This document shows positions 1-6,744 of a stretch of DNA of 16,576 nt, one piece after another; within the stretch, counting starts at the first letter, position 1; every line of letters starts with the position of its first letter. This DNA is from Deltaproteobacteria bacterium. GTDB lineage: Bacteria; Myxococcota; Myxococcia; Myxococcales; 40CM-4-68-19. Below the pieces are notes generated by a model. That model was not told where the DNA came from. It was given only the letters and a program-made list of their open reading frames with translations, and searched no databases. The translations under genes and the position numbers were made by a program. The DNA is taken from NCBI GenBank assembly GCA_005879095.1, contig VBLM01000631.1:1-16576 (forward strand), given 5' to 3'.

Positions 1-1
1 G

Positions 2-1180
2 ACTTCGCCGGACAGCGCGCCGCGATCGCAGGCGACGCTGCGCAACGCTCTCGAGGGATCGACGTTGATCGGTGCGGCACTGGTGCGGCCCCGCTCGCCG
101 CGGCTCGATTTCTCCAACGGCCGGTCGCTGATCGCCGAGAACGCGCTGCTCCTCGTCGAAACCGCCTCGCGGCGGATCGTGTGGGCGAGCGCGGGCGCGC
201 AGCGACGGCCGGGATCGACGTATCCGGAGTGGGAAGAGATCGATCTCGGGCCGGCGACGCCGTTGCCGGAGCGATCCGAGCTGGTGCGCGGCGCGCTGTC
301 GGCGGAAGAAGCGTCCGGCTTCGCCGCGCGCCGGAAGGAAGTCATCGCGCGTCTGAAATCGCGCGCGCAGAAATTGCGCAAGACGCTGGCCGCAGTCGAC
401 GAAGATGCGGCGCGCGCGGCGCGGGCCGATGCCGATCGCGCTCGCGCCGAGCTGTTGCTGCCGATCGCGTCGCGCATTCGCCGTGGGGCGCGCGAAGCGC
501 AGGTCGAGGACTGGAGCAGGACCGACGAAAAGGGCAAGCCGGCAATGGTCACGATCCCGCTCGATCCGGCGGTCAGCGCGGCCGAGCTTGCGGCGCGTTG
601 GTTGCGCAAGGCGAAACGGTACCAGGCGGCGGCGCCCCGGATTGCAGCGCGACGCGCCGAAGTCTCCGCCCAGTTGGCTGCCGCCGAATCTTCGTTGCAA
701 CGCGCGCAAGCCGCTTCATCGGCCGTCGAGCTCGAACGCGAGTTGCCGTCTTCGAAGCCTGAAGCCGGAAGCCTGAAGCCTCAAGCTCGCCTTCCCTACC
801 GCACGTTCCATTCACGCAACGGCGCGCGGATCCTGGTCGGCCGCAGCGCGCGCGACAACGACACGCTGACGCTGCGGGTGGCGCGCGGAAACGATCTCTG
901 GCTGCACACGCGCGATGCGAAAGGCGCGCACGTGGTCATCCCCGGCGCCGGCGAGGCTCCGGATTCGGCGGTCCTCGGCGACGCAGCGCTGCTCGCCGCG
1001 CACTTCTCCTCGTTTCGCGGCGCGGACGGCGTCGAGGTCGCCTGGACCCGCTGGAAGTACGTGCGCAAGCCGCGCGGCGCGCCGGCCGGCAGCGTGCTCG
1101 TCACGCAGGAGAAGACGCTGCGCGTGCGTCTCGAGCCGGAGCGGCTGGCCGAGTTGCTTCGGTCGGAAGAGCGAGTTTAG
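2..1180 (+). CDS. NFACT (RqcH/Rqc2-like) family protein, 5' end missing
   Basis: The reading frame is open from base 2, so the gene starts left of the window; a TTG at 65 is internal. The visible 392 residues cover the end of the NFACT-N domain, a long charged Arg/Ala/Glu-rich coiled-coil region (roughly bases 290-750), and a C-terminal NFACT-R domain (DUF814) from about base 800. The NFACT-R domain contains the characteristic stretch DLWLHTRDAKGAHVVI (about 892-939). In other bacteria and eukaryotes this family (RqcH, Rqc2/NEMF) binds 50S/60S subunits carrying obstructed nascent chains and recruits tRNA-Ala for C-terminal tailing. That function is known for the family, not shown here. The catalytic N-terminal residues lie outside the window. 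The linker just before NFACT-R carries a short heptamer repeat. The next gene follows on the same strand after 33 bases. Confidence 0.85.
   Translation, partial: TSPDSAPRSQATLRNALEGSTLIGAALVRPRSPRLDFSNGRSLIAENALLLVETASRRIVWASAGAQRRPGSTYPEWEEIDLGPATPLPERSELVRGALSAEEASGFAARRKEVIARLKSRAQKLRKTLAAVDEDAARAARADADRARAELLLPIASRIRRGAREAQVEDWSRTDEKGKPAMVTIPLDPAVSAAELAARWLRKAKRYQAAAPRIAARRAEVSAQLAAAESSLQRAQAASSAVELERELPSSKPEAGSLKPQARLPYRTFHSRNGARILVGRSARDNDTLTLRVARGNDLWLHTRDAKGAHVVIPGAGEAPDSAVLGDAALLAAHFSSFRGADGVEVAWTRWKYVRKPRGAPAGSVLVTQEKTLRVRLEPERLAELLRSEERV
754..781 (+). repeat. Short tandem heptamer repeat inside the NFACT gene
   Basis: Two 14-bp units, GAAGCCTGAAGCCG and GAAGCCTGAAGCCT, lie head to tail. 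This equals four GAAGCC-plus-one heptamers, and a decayed partial copy follows. Seven is not a multiple of three, so each unit is read in a different frame and gives the linker SKPEAGSLKPQA between the coiled coil and NFACT-R. It lies where length variation should be tolerated. Confidence 0.6.
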
Positions 1181-1213
1181 CAACCGCGGGCGAGTTGGGG
1201 CATCCTTGACTCC

Positions 1214-2268
1214 GTGCAGCGAATCCTGCCGTTTCTGGTTTTCCTCGCCATCGCGCTGATCCTGATCGGCGGCATGCACTACTACGTCTGGGCGCGCGTA
1301 GTCCGCGACACGCACCTGCCAGAGGCCGCCGCGCGCGTGGTCACCCTGGCCATCGTCGCGCTCGGCGTCTCGCTGCCGCTGGCGATGATCGCCTCGCGCC
1401 TGTTCGCGAAGGCGGTCGTGCGGCCGGCCATGTGGGTGGCGTTCGTCTGGATGGGGATGGGGTTTCTCTTCGTGGCTTTTTTCGGCATCGCCGATCTCGG
1501 ACGGCTCGCGGCGGCGCTGGTGCGCCGGATCTCCGGCACACCGCTCGATCCGGCCAAGCGCGTCTTCCTCGCGCGGACGGTCGCGGCCGGAGTCGGCGGC
1601 GTCGTGGCAGGCCTGTCGGCGGTGGGAATCCGCAGCGCCCTCGGCGAGGTGCAGGTCAAGGAACTGGACATCTTTCTGCGCGGCCTGCCGGCGGAGCTGG
1701 CCGGGTTCAAGCTGGTGCAGATCTCCGACGTCCATGTGGGTCCCCTCTTGCGCAAGGACTGGGTCGCGCAGGTCGTCGATCGCATCGCGCATTGCGGCCG
1801 CCGCGCGGCATGTACTTCACCACCGGCAACCACGAGTACTACTCGGGCGTCGAGGAATGGTACGCGCACCTGCCCTCGCTCGGCGTCCGGCCGCTGCGCA
1901 ACGAGCGCGTCGAGCTCGCTCCCGGGCTCGATTTGGCGGGAATCGAAGACCCGACCGGCGCGCCCGATCTGCCCCGCGCCCTGGCCGGCCGCGATCCGTC
2001 GCGCGCGCTGGTCCTGCTCGCGCACCAGCCGCGGCAGTTCATGGAAGCGTCGCGCCACGGCGTGTCGCTGACGTTGTCCGGCCACACCCACGGCGGGCAG
2101 ATCTGGCCCTTCTCCTGGCTGGTCGCGCTGGCGCAACCGTATCTGGCCGGCCTGCACCGCCGCGGCGAATCGCAGCTCTACGTCAGCCGCGGCACCGGCT
2201 TCTGGGGCCCGCCGATGCGCGTCTTCGCGCCGGCGGAGATCACGTTGCTGCGTCTGCAGCCGGCGTAG
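1214..2268 (+). pseudogene. Membrane-anchored metallophosphoesterase (YkuE-like), broken by internal deletion and frameshift
   Basis: A GTG start at 1214 opens a protein with four hydrophobic helices (about residues 4-26, 40-62, 73-97, 120-140). A calcineurin-like phosphoesterase domain follows, whose first metal motif is readable as SDVHVG (D172, H174). At about 1786-1800 the homology jumps from frame 2 (VVDRIA) to frame 1 (LRPPRGMYF). From there the family signature continues with GNHEYY (about 1825-1842) and GHTHGGQIWP (about 2080-2109) to the stop at 2268. The segment that should carry the second metal motif, GDLVDG, and some 30 residues around it is absent, so a deletion and not only a single-base slip is needed. 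The product should lack activity, unless this is an assembly collapse. The intact family hydrolyses phosphoester bonds at the membrane, often on lipid substrates. The 3' end overlaps the convergent gene by 29 bases. Confidence 0.8.
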
Positions 2269-3466
2269 CGGCGAACCACGGCAGCGCTTCGCGGGGCAGG
2301 TGCAGCGAGCGGTAGAAGAATTCCGATGCGCCCAGCGCGGCCTTGTACAGATCGCGGTCGACCGGCCGCTGCAGCACCGCGCCCATCGCCGCCGCGATCC
2401 GCAGCGACGTCGCGTACACGTGCGTGATGCTGTCGGCGGCTTCGCGCAATTCGCCACGGCCCTTGACCATCGGCGTCCCGAACCGATGCGCCAGCCACCG
2501 CGCCGTCAACGGCCGCAGCGCGTCTTCCTGCGGCGCCAGCCACTTCTCGAACGCCGGCTGCCAGTCTTGAAGATGCGAAATCAGCGACCGGCTTTCGACG
2601 ATCGGCGCGGGCTCGACCGACCAAATGAAGCGCCGGTACCGCACGATCGTGGCCCGCAACAGATCGGCGCCGTGCGCGGCGATCGAGTCGCCGAGGAATT
2701 TCAGGAACGGCTGCGGGTCTTCCGGCTCGACCACCTCGAACGCGGCCTCGTTCCCGATCCGCAGCCTGCGGTACGCGTGCACGACGGCCGCGAGCGAACG
2801 CCACGCGGCACGGTCGGCGGCGAAGGCATCCACGCTGGCAAACCGGATCGCATCGAGCGCCGCCGGCTCCAGCGGGTGCTTCCCGATTCGACCCCCGATC
2901 TTGTCAGCGGTGTGCGCGACGCGCAGGTCGAGGCCGGGATCGCCGAACGAACCGGGCTCCTGCCGGAACAGACGCAGCGGCGCATCCGACTCGTCGAGCT
3001 GCTCGAGCACCTCGGGACAGACCGGGTCGAACCAGAGCTCGACCGCGCCGTCGCTGCGCCGGTAACCGAAGGCCGGAAAATCGACGCACAGGTCGGGCAG
3101 CGCCGGCAGGCCGAAGCGACGGTGCACACTGCATCCGCCGTCGCCTGCGAGAAAGCGGCAGGCCTTGTCGTCGCCCACGCCGTCGAGCTTCAGCGAGTGA
3201 AGGATCTGTTCGCCCTCCGGAGTCTTTTCCTGTCCGAGCACGAGGCGAATCCCGTGCGTCAGACCCGCTCGCTCCTCCTCCGGCAAGCGCTCGTGCAGCC
3301 GCAGGAAATCCTCCAGCCGGAACGGGATGTCCCATCCGCTGCAGCAGCAACCCTTCTGGTTGCACTGGAAGCGCCGCATCGGCTCGGAAAGCTGTACCGA
3401 CGACGGCACCTCGGAGCCCACCGGCTGCTCACGCGGCGGCGGAACGACGTTGAGCGAAAACTTCAC
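2240..3466 (-). CDS. FliB-like / YkgJ-type cysteine-cluster protein
   Basis: The 408-residue protein has a cysteine-rich N-terminal half: C35, C40, C41 and C42 in CNQKGCCCSGWDIPF, then C103 (ACRFL), C112 (GGCSVH), C127 (LPDLCVDFP) and C150 (DPVCPE). This order is the signature of the flagellin lysine-N-methylase (FliB) and YkgJ (UPF0153) group, thought to chelate Fe-S or zinc. FliB methylates lysines of flagellin using S-adenosylmethionine. No flagellar gene is nearby, so the substrate here is unknown and 'FliB-like' describes the fold only. The C-terminal half (about 170-390) is mostly helical. The GTG start at 3466 overlaps the stop of the upstream amidohydrolase as GTGA, which points to translational coupling in a two-gene operon. 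The 3' end overlaps the convergent phosphoesterase gene. Confidence 0.75.
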   Translation of the reverse strand: MKFSLNVVPPPREQPVGSEVPSSVQLSEPMRRFQCNQKGCCCSGWDIPFRLEDFLRLHERLPEEERAGLTHGIRLVLGQEKTPEGEQILHSLKLDGVGDDKACRFLAGDGGCSVHRRFGLPALPDLCVDFPAFGYRRSDGAVELWFDPVCPEVLEQLDESDAPLRLFRQEPGSFGDPGLDLRVAHTADKIGGRIGKHPLEPAALDAIRFASVDAFAADRAAWRSLAAVVHAYRRLRIGNEAAFEVVEPEDPQPFLKFLGDSIAAHGADLLRATIVRYRRFIWSVEPAPIVESRSLISHLQDWQPAFEKWLAPQEDALRPLTARWLAHRFGTPMVKGRGELREAADSITHVYATSLRIAAAMGAVLQRPVDRDLYKAALGASEFFYRSLHLPREALPWFAATPAADAAT

Positions 3467-4440
3467 GCCACCAACTTACCGCAGTTCATCACCCAGACCG
3501 GATCGGCGAGATCCTGCGGCTGAAGGGATCTCACTGCGAGCAGGCTGGCGGTCGAGCCCACGGAAAGCCGGCCGAGCTCCTTGAAGCCGAGCAGCTCGGC
3601 CGCATCGCGGGTCGCCGCCAGCAGCGGGTCGACCCCGGCCGCGACCAGCAACGCGAGCTCGCGCGCGTCGATGCCGACTTTGGTGTGCTCGTTGCCGAGA
3701 TCGGTCCCGTACGCGACGCGCGCTCCCGCCTCGCGCAGCGCGCGGAGCCGATCCGGCGAGACGCCGAACGCCCACAGCGTCGAGATCACCCACTTGCCCT
3801 TCATCCGCGCCAACAGATCGGCCGGGAGCTCGTCGCGCGGTGTGTGCGCGAGGACGTCGGCGCCGGCATCGAGCGCGAGCCGTACCGAAGCTGCGTCCAG
3901 CGCGTGGGCTGCAACCATCAGGCCGAGGCGATGCGCTTCGTCCGCGGCGGCTCGAGCGACTTCCGGCTGCAGGAGCGGAAAGCGTGAATCGAACGCCAGC
4001 TTGACGAATCGAGCCTGCTTTTCCGCCAGCCGCGCGACGGCTGCGCGGGCCTCCGCGGCGGTGGTCAGCTCGAGCCCGTATCCGTCCTTGCCCCAACTCT
4101 GCGTCGGATATCCGCCCGGCGCGGTCATCAGCGGCCCGGCGTAGCGCGCCCGAAGCGGCCGCGGATCGACCGGCAGCAGGCGTTCCGGCTCGCCGAGATC
4201 GAGCACGCCGGCCACTCCGCGCCGCAGCTCCGTGCGCGAGACCAGCGTCATGTCTCCGGCGACCGAGAGATGGACGTGCGCATCGATGAACGCCGGCACG
4301 ATGGTGAGGCCGTGCGCCTCCTGCCACTTCACGCCGTACGGCACCCGCGAAGTCTTGCCGGTGATGAGATGCCCCTCGACGCGCAGCGCCCCTTCGCGCG
4401 GCTCGGGCTCGGCGAGCTTCGCCCCGATGATCCAGAACAT
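3463..4440 (-). CDS. Amidohydrolase-superfamily metal-dependent hydrolase
   Basis: This is a 325-residue cytoplasmic enzyme of the imidazolonepropionase/dihydroorotase-like amidohydrolase group. It starts with a small beta-sandwich (residues 1-48). The TIM-barrel ligand set follows: FIDAHVH (H55, H57), VKLAF (K147, possibly the carbamylated bridging lysine), AAHA (H179), LAHT (H199) and GTDLG (D247). All expected metal ligands are present, so it should be active, but its cyclic amide, ester or amine substrate cannot be read from sequence. I chose ATG 4440 (MFWIIGAKL), where family homology begins; the frame is open further upstream but only as the shadow of the divergent gene. No Shine-Dalgarno sequence precedes it. 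A TACAAT hexamer ends 5 bases before the ATG, so a leaderless transcript is possible. It is first in an operon with the FliB-like gene. Confidence 0.82.
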   Translation of the reverse strand: MFWIIGAKLAEPEPREGALRVEGHLITGKTSRVPYGVKWQEAHGLTIVPAFIDAHVHLSVAGDMTLVSRTELRRGVAGVLDLGEPERLLPVDPRPLRARYAGPLMTAPGGYPTQSWGKDGYGLELTTAAEARAAVARLAEKQARFVKLAFDSRFPLLQPEVARAAADEAHRLGLMVAAHALDAASVRLALDAGADVLAHTPRDELPADLLARMKGKWVISTLWAFGVSPDRLRALREAGARVAYGTDLGNEHTKVGIDARELALLVAAGVDPLLAATRDAAELLGFKELGRLSVGSTASLLAVRSLQPQDLADPVWVMNCGKLVA

Positions 4441-4445
4441 GGCCC

Positions 4446-4451
4446 ATTGTA
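4446..4451 (-). promoter_or_regulatory. Possible -10 element of the amidohydrolase operon
   Basis: TACAAT on the minus strand matches the sigma-70 -10 consensus at five of six positions. It ends 5 bases before ATG 4440, which would give a leaderless or nearly leaderless mRNA. No convincing -35 is seen 17 bases further upstream. Confidence 0.3.
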
Positions 4452-4455
4452 TGCT
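4450..4455 (+). promoter_or_regulatory. Possible -10 element (TANNNT type) of the divergent gene at 4462
   Basis: TATGCT lies 6 bases before ATG 4462, the spacing at which TANNNT motifs drive leaderless transcripts in some bacteria. It overlaps the minus-strand candidate, and the whole divergent spacer is only 21 bases. The match to consensus is weak (four of six). Confidence 0.2.
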
Positions 4456-4461
4456 CCGATC

Positions 4462-4887
4462 ATGCCGGACGAAGCCGACGAGCTGATCCTCAAGATGCAG
4501 CACCTCGAGGCGCAGGCGCGCGCGGAAGAGCAGGCGCGGTCGGCCAAGGCGCGCGCCGAGCGGCTGAAGACCAAGGCGCAGCAGATGGCGTTCGAGGCGC
4601 AACAGGAAGTCGCGTCGGCCGAGGCCGCGCTCAAGCTCGCCGAGGAGAAGCAGGCGAAGGCGCGCGACCCGGTCACGCCGCCGCTCGACGCCGCCGATCT
4701 GCTCGTACAGGGCAAGTCGGAAGCGCAGGACGCCCACACCCGGCTGGTGAAAGGGCGCGCGCGGCTCAACTTCGCGCTCGACAAGATGGACGAGGCCGAG
4801 CGGCGCGACTGGGAAGCGCTTCAGGCCGAAGCGCGCGCCGAAGCGCACGGGCAGATGGCCGACGATCCGCTCTTCAACAAGCCTTGA
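4462..4887 (+). CDS. Small charged helical protein of unknown function
   Basis: I do not recognise this 141-residue protein. It begins MPDEADELILKMQHLEAQAR and residues 5-68 form a continuous Ala/Glu/Lys/Gln/Arg-rich helix, very likely a coiled coil. A short proline break (DPVTPPLD, 69-76) follows, then a second amphipathic helix (about 77-130) and the tail DDPLFNKP. There is no signal peptide or membrane segment, so it should be cytoplasmic. The ATG at 4462 is chosen because the frame upstream is only the antisense of the amidohydrolase gene. Its stop overlaps the TTG start of the membrane-protein gene as TTGA, so the two genes are probably translationally coupled. A structural or scaffold role is a guess from composition alone. 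Confidence 0.65.
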   Translation: MPDEADELILKMQHLEAQARAEEQARSAKARAERLKTKAQQMAFEAQQEVASAEAALKLAEEKQAKARDPVTPPLDAADLLVQGKSEAQDAHTRLVKGRARLNFALDKMDEAERRDWEALQAEARAEAHGQMADDPLFNKP

Positions 4888-5558
4888 GGCGGAAAGCCAC
4901 CCACATCGCGCTCGGCCTCACGCTGCTCTTCGTCTTGTATCTGCTGGTCCGCCAGCTTCCGGTCCACCGCTTCATCATCGAGAGCGCCAAGCTCGTCCAC
5001 GGCGCCGGTGTGCCCGGTGCGCTGCTGACCGCGTTGGGCGTGTCGCTTCTGTCGCTCCTGCTGGTGCCGATCATCCCGCTCGTCGTCGCCTGTGGGTGGC
5101 TCTACGGCCTGTGGGGCGCGCTGCTCTCGCTTGCCGGCGCGGTCGGCAGCGCCACAGCGGCCTTCTCCATCGCGCGGATGCTGGCCGGCAAGGCCGCCGC
5201 GCAAGCGTTGCTGGAACGGCCGCGCGCGCGGGCGCTGGCGGAGCTGGCGGCGGAGGGCGGAATCTGGACGGTGGCGCTGATCCGGTTGTCGCCCATCCTG
5301 CCGTTCACTCCCGCCAACGCGATCCTGGGACTGACGCCGATGCGGCTGCGCGACCTCCTGGCCGGAACCGCGCTCGGAATGGCGCCGGGGGTCCTCCTCT
5401 ATTCCTGGGCGGGATCGCTGCTTCCGAGCGCGGAAGCGATCGAGCAGGGCGCGGCGGTCCACTCGTGGGCGGTGTGGGTGCTGCTCGCGGTGGCTTTCGG
5501 GGCCGCCGCCATCCTCGGCGCCGCCGCGGCCCGGCGGTTGCGCCGGCCTATTCGCTGA
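4884..5558 (+). CDS. TVP38/TMEM64 (DedA/VTT superfamily) membrane protein
   Basis: This 224-residue polytopic inner-membrane protein has hydrophobic helices at about residues 7-22, 44-70, 72-98, 126-150, 158-180 and 192-216. The VTT-domain hallmarks are present: a re-entrant stretch with LVPIIPLVVACGWLYGLWG (61-79) and the second half RLSPILPFTPANAILGLT (134-151) followed by GTALGMAPGVLLYSWAG (161-177). DedA/TVP38 relatives are linked to lipid scrambling, undecaprenyl-phosphate recycling and membrane homeostasis. The substrate of this member is not known. The TTG start at 4884 overlaps the preceding stop (TTGA). The first downstream ATG would fall far inside the first re-entrant repeat, so the TTG is preferred. 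The 3' end overlaps the convergent kinase-like gene by 11 bases, with no terminator between them. Confidence 0.82.
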   Translation: MRRKATHIALGLTLLFVLYLLVRQLPVHRFIIESAKLVHGAGVPGALLTALGVSLLSLLLVPIIPLVVACGWLYGLWGALLSLAGAVGSATAAFSIARMLAGKAAAQALLERPRARALAELAAEGGIWTVALIRLSPILPFTPANAILGLTPMRLRDLLAGTALGMAPGVLLYSWAGSLLPSAEAIEQGAAVHSWAVWVLLAVAFGAAAILGAAAARRLRRPIR

Positions 5559-6258
5559 GCCGGTCGGCCTGAAGCTGCAGCGTCACACGGCGGCCGCCGA
5601 GCGGTCCGAGGCCCGCGACCAGCTCGCCGCCGAACGACCGCACCACGTTGCGGCAGGTCCAGAGCGGGCTGTGCGGCCACTCCGCCAGCATCTCGGGCGA
5701 GAGCGGCGACGGCCCTTCGTCGTCGATGGAGACGATCACCATCTCGCCCTGCCCGCGCAGCGTGATGCTGATGCAACCGCGCTGCGGCGTCGCATCGGCC
5801 GCGTCGAGCAGCAGCGAGACGATGGTCTGCAGCAAGGCGCCCCGCTCGGCCCGCGCGAACGGCGCCTGCAGGAGATCGCGCACGACCGTGTAGCCGGCGA
5901 GCCGCACGTCGAGATCGAAGAGCGCCGCGCCGATCACCTCGCGCACGTCGAGCGGCGCCACCTCTCCATGCCGCGGCCGCGCCAGGCTGAGCACCGCCGC
6001 GATCCGCGACACCGCCCGGGAGATGGCCGCCCGCGCGTCCTCGGCGGCCTCGCGCAGGTCGCGCTGAGGCTCGATCTTCGCCAGCAGGTCGCAGAGAAAC
6101 CCGATGTCGGTCTGGGCCACTCCCAACGCGCTGAGGAGGTCGTGCGAGACCGCGGCGGCGAGCCGACCCGCGTTGGCGAAGCGCTGCACTTCGGCAGCCT
6201 CCTCCACGGGAAGCTCCCGTCCGACGTCCCTCGCCGCCGTGTTGCGGGCGACGCTCAT
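5548..6258 (-). CDS. Degenerate histidine-kinase-like protein without input domain
   Basis: This soluble 236-residue protein is built only of a dimerisation/phosphoacceptor helix pair and an HATPase-like domain. The H-box is good (FANAGRLAAAVSHDLLSAL, H39). The ATP site is eroded. The N-box reads SLLLDAADA (Asp at the usual Asn), the G1 box reads DDEGPSPL instead of DxGxGI, and the G2 glycine motif is missing: a short WPHSPLWTCRNVVRSFGGEL (194-213) stands where F and G2 boxes should be. It may therefore accept or transfer phosphate, as histidine phosphotransferases and kinase-like scaffolds do, without autophosphorylating. That is inference. It overlaps the upstream 72-residue gene as ATGA and should share its sigma-54-like promoter, placing it in the same regulon as the radical SAM operon. 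A second, intact kinase is encoded at 9461. Confidence 0.72.
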   Translation of the reverse strand: MSVARNTAARDVGRELPVEEAAEVQRFANAGRLAAAVSHDLLSALGVAQTDIGFLCDLLAKIEPQRDLREAAEDARAAISRAVSRIAAVLSLARPRHGEVAPLDVREVIGAALFDLDVRLAGYTVVRDLLQAPFARAERGALLQTIVSLLLDAADATPQRGCISITLRGQGEMVIVSIDDEGPSPLSPEMLAEWPHSPLWTCRNVVRSFGGELVAGLGPLGGRRVTLQLQADRLSE

Positions 6259-6473
6259 GCCACTTTCTTCCTGGCGAGGAGCAACCCGTCGATGACGTCC
6301 CGCAGCACGGCCAGGACCGCTTCCGGCGTCGGACCGTCGACGATGGGTGTGTCCTCCGCGCCGAGCACGAACCGGCCGGCGACCGAGCCGCCGTCGTTAC
6401 GGAAGAAGTGGACCGGGATCAAGCGCCCGCCCGCGCGCAGGTGGCGCACCGCGATGAGTTTTTGCTGGGTCAC
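6255..6473 (-). CDS. Small protein of unknown function (72 residues)
   Basis: I do not recognise this protein. It starts MTQQKLIAVRHLRAGGRLIP, has a central likely beta-hairpin (VHFFRNDGGSVAGRFVLG) and ends in a helix (TPEAVLAVLRDVIDGLLLARKK). No signal peptide is seen. The frame is open upstream to 6776, but that extension runs through the control region and has unlikely composition. GTG 6473 is preferred. GTG 6509 (MDWRAGCFPERIV) is the alternative, but it lies upstream of the predicted -12 element of the sigma-54-like promoter. If that promoter is used, the mRNA would start about 4 bases before the GTG. A GGAA at 6481-6484 would be a ribosome site only for a longer transcript. It is coupled to the kinase-like gene by an ATGA overlap. 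Confidence 0.5.
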   Translation of the reverse strand: MTQQKLIAVRHLRAGGRLIPVHFFRNDGGSVAGRFVLGAEDTPIVDGPTPEAVLAVLRDVIDGLLLARKKVA

Positions 6474-6488
6474 GATCCGTTCCGGAAA

Positions 6489-6503
6489 GCAACCGGCGCG
6501 CCA
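6489..6503 (-). promoter_or_regulatory. Sigma-54-like promoter of the leftward operon
   Basis: The minus strand reads TGGCGCGCCGGTTGCTTT. The GG and GC dinucleotides are exactly 10 bases apart, and all but one of the conserved positions of TGGCACG-N4-TTGCW match. Transcription would start near 6477, about 4 bases before GTG 6473. The palindrome at 6533-6546 is centred about 62 bp upstream of that point, where an enhancer-bound activator could sit. An NtrC-type activator is encoded in the same locus. Confidence 0.55.
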
Positions 6504-6532
6504 GTCCACAGGCCACGGATCGGGCCGGTGGG

Positions 6533-6546
6533 GCCAGATTGCTGGC
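6533..6546. promoter_or_regulatory. Palindromic activator site GCCAG-N4-CTGGC, copy 1
   Basis: GCCAGATTGCTGGC has perfect 5-bp arms around a 4-bp centre. Its centre (6539.5) is about 62 bp upstream of the predicted leftward start. The same arms recur at 6651-6664 and, with one mismatch, at 6671-6684 on the other side of the control region. The likely binder is the Fis-type helix-turn-helix of the regulator at 11014-12399; this pairing is inferred. Confidence 0.5.
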
Positions 6547-6649
6547 TCCTCTTGCAACTCCTTGCTACGCCATGGTTTTCGGGCTCGCGGCGGGCTTCGC
6601 CGCGCATCGGGAGCATGCGCGGAGGCCGGATCCCAAGCCAGCGGGCACC

Positions 6650-6665
6650 GGCCAGAAAACTGGCC
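6650..6665. promoter_or_regulatory. Palindromic activator site GGCCAG-AAAA-CTGGCC, copy 2
   Basis: This is the best copy, with 6-bp perfect arms around AAAA. The core GCCAGAAAACTGGC (6651-6664) is centred about 85 bp upstream of the predicted rightward start. It lies 20 bp, two helical turns, from the next copy, an arrangement suited to cooperative binding of dimers on one DNA face. Confidence 0.55.
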
Positions 6666-6670
6666 CGAGG

Positions 6671-6684
6671 CCCGAAAACTGGCT
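6671..6684. promoter_or_regulatory. Palindromic activator site, copy 3 (one mismatch)
   Basis: CCCGAAAACTGGCT at 6671-6684 sits within GGCCCGAAAACTGGC. It shares the 10-base block GAAAACTGGC with copy 2 and carries C for A in the left arm. It is about 65 bp upstream of the predicted rightward start. This offset nearly equals that of copy 1 from the leftward start. Confidence 0.42.
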
Positions 6685-6716
6685 CTTCTCCTCTGGCGCG
6701 TGTCGCTTTGTTGCGA

Positions 6717-6731
6717 TGGCATTGCGGTTGC
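6717..6731 (+). promoter_or_regulatory. Sigma-54-like promoter of the radical SAM operon
   Basis: TGGCATTGCGGTTGC has GG and GC separated by exactly 10 bases and matches TGGCA and TTGC of the consensus. The C and G of CACG are replaced by TT. The predicted start is near 6743, only 2 bases before ATG 6745, so either the mRNA is leaderless or the AGGGGG at 6734-6739 serves a longer transcript from another promoter. This conflict lowers confidence. Support comes from the palindromes upstream and the mirrored promoter on the other strand. Confidence 0.45.
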
Positions 6732-6744
6732 GTAGGGGGCGCGC

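Noticed and set aside
812..3523. Long open frames opposite the NFACT, phosphoesterase and cysteine-cluster genes (for example 812-1792 minus, 1282-2457 minus, 2300-3523 plus)
   Set aside because: They mirror real genes in a GC-rich genome, have low-complexity Arg/Ala/His-rich translations and no family motifs.
4441..4848. N-terminal extension of the amidohydrolase to 4848
   Set aside because: It is antisense to the helical-protein gene and gives Leu/Arg-rich noise; homology starts at ATG 4440.
6543..6556. TGGCTCCTCTTGCA as a sigma-54 promoter
   Set aside because: GG and GC are 8 bases apart instead of the strict 10. Part of it belongs to the palindrome at 6533-6546.
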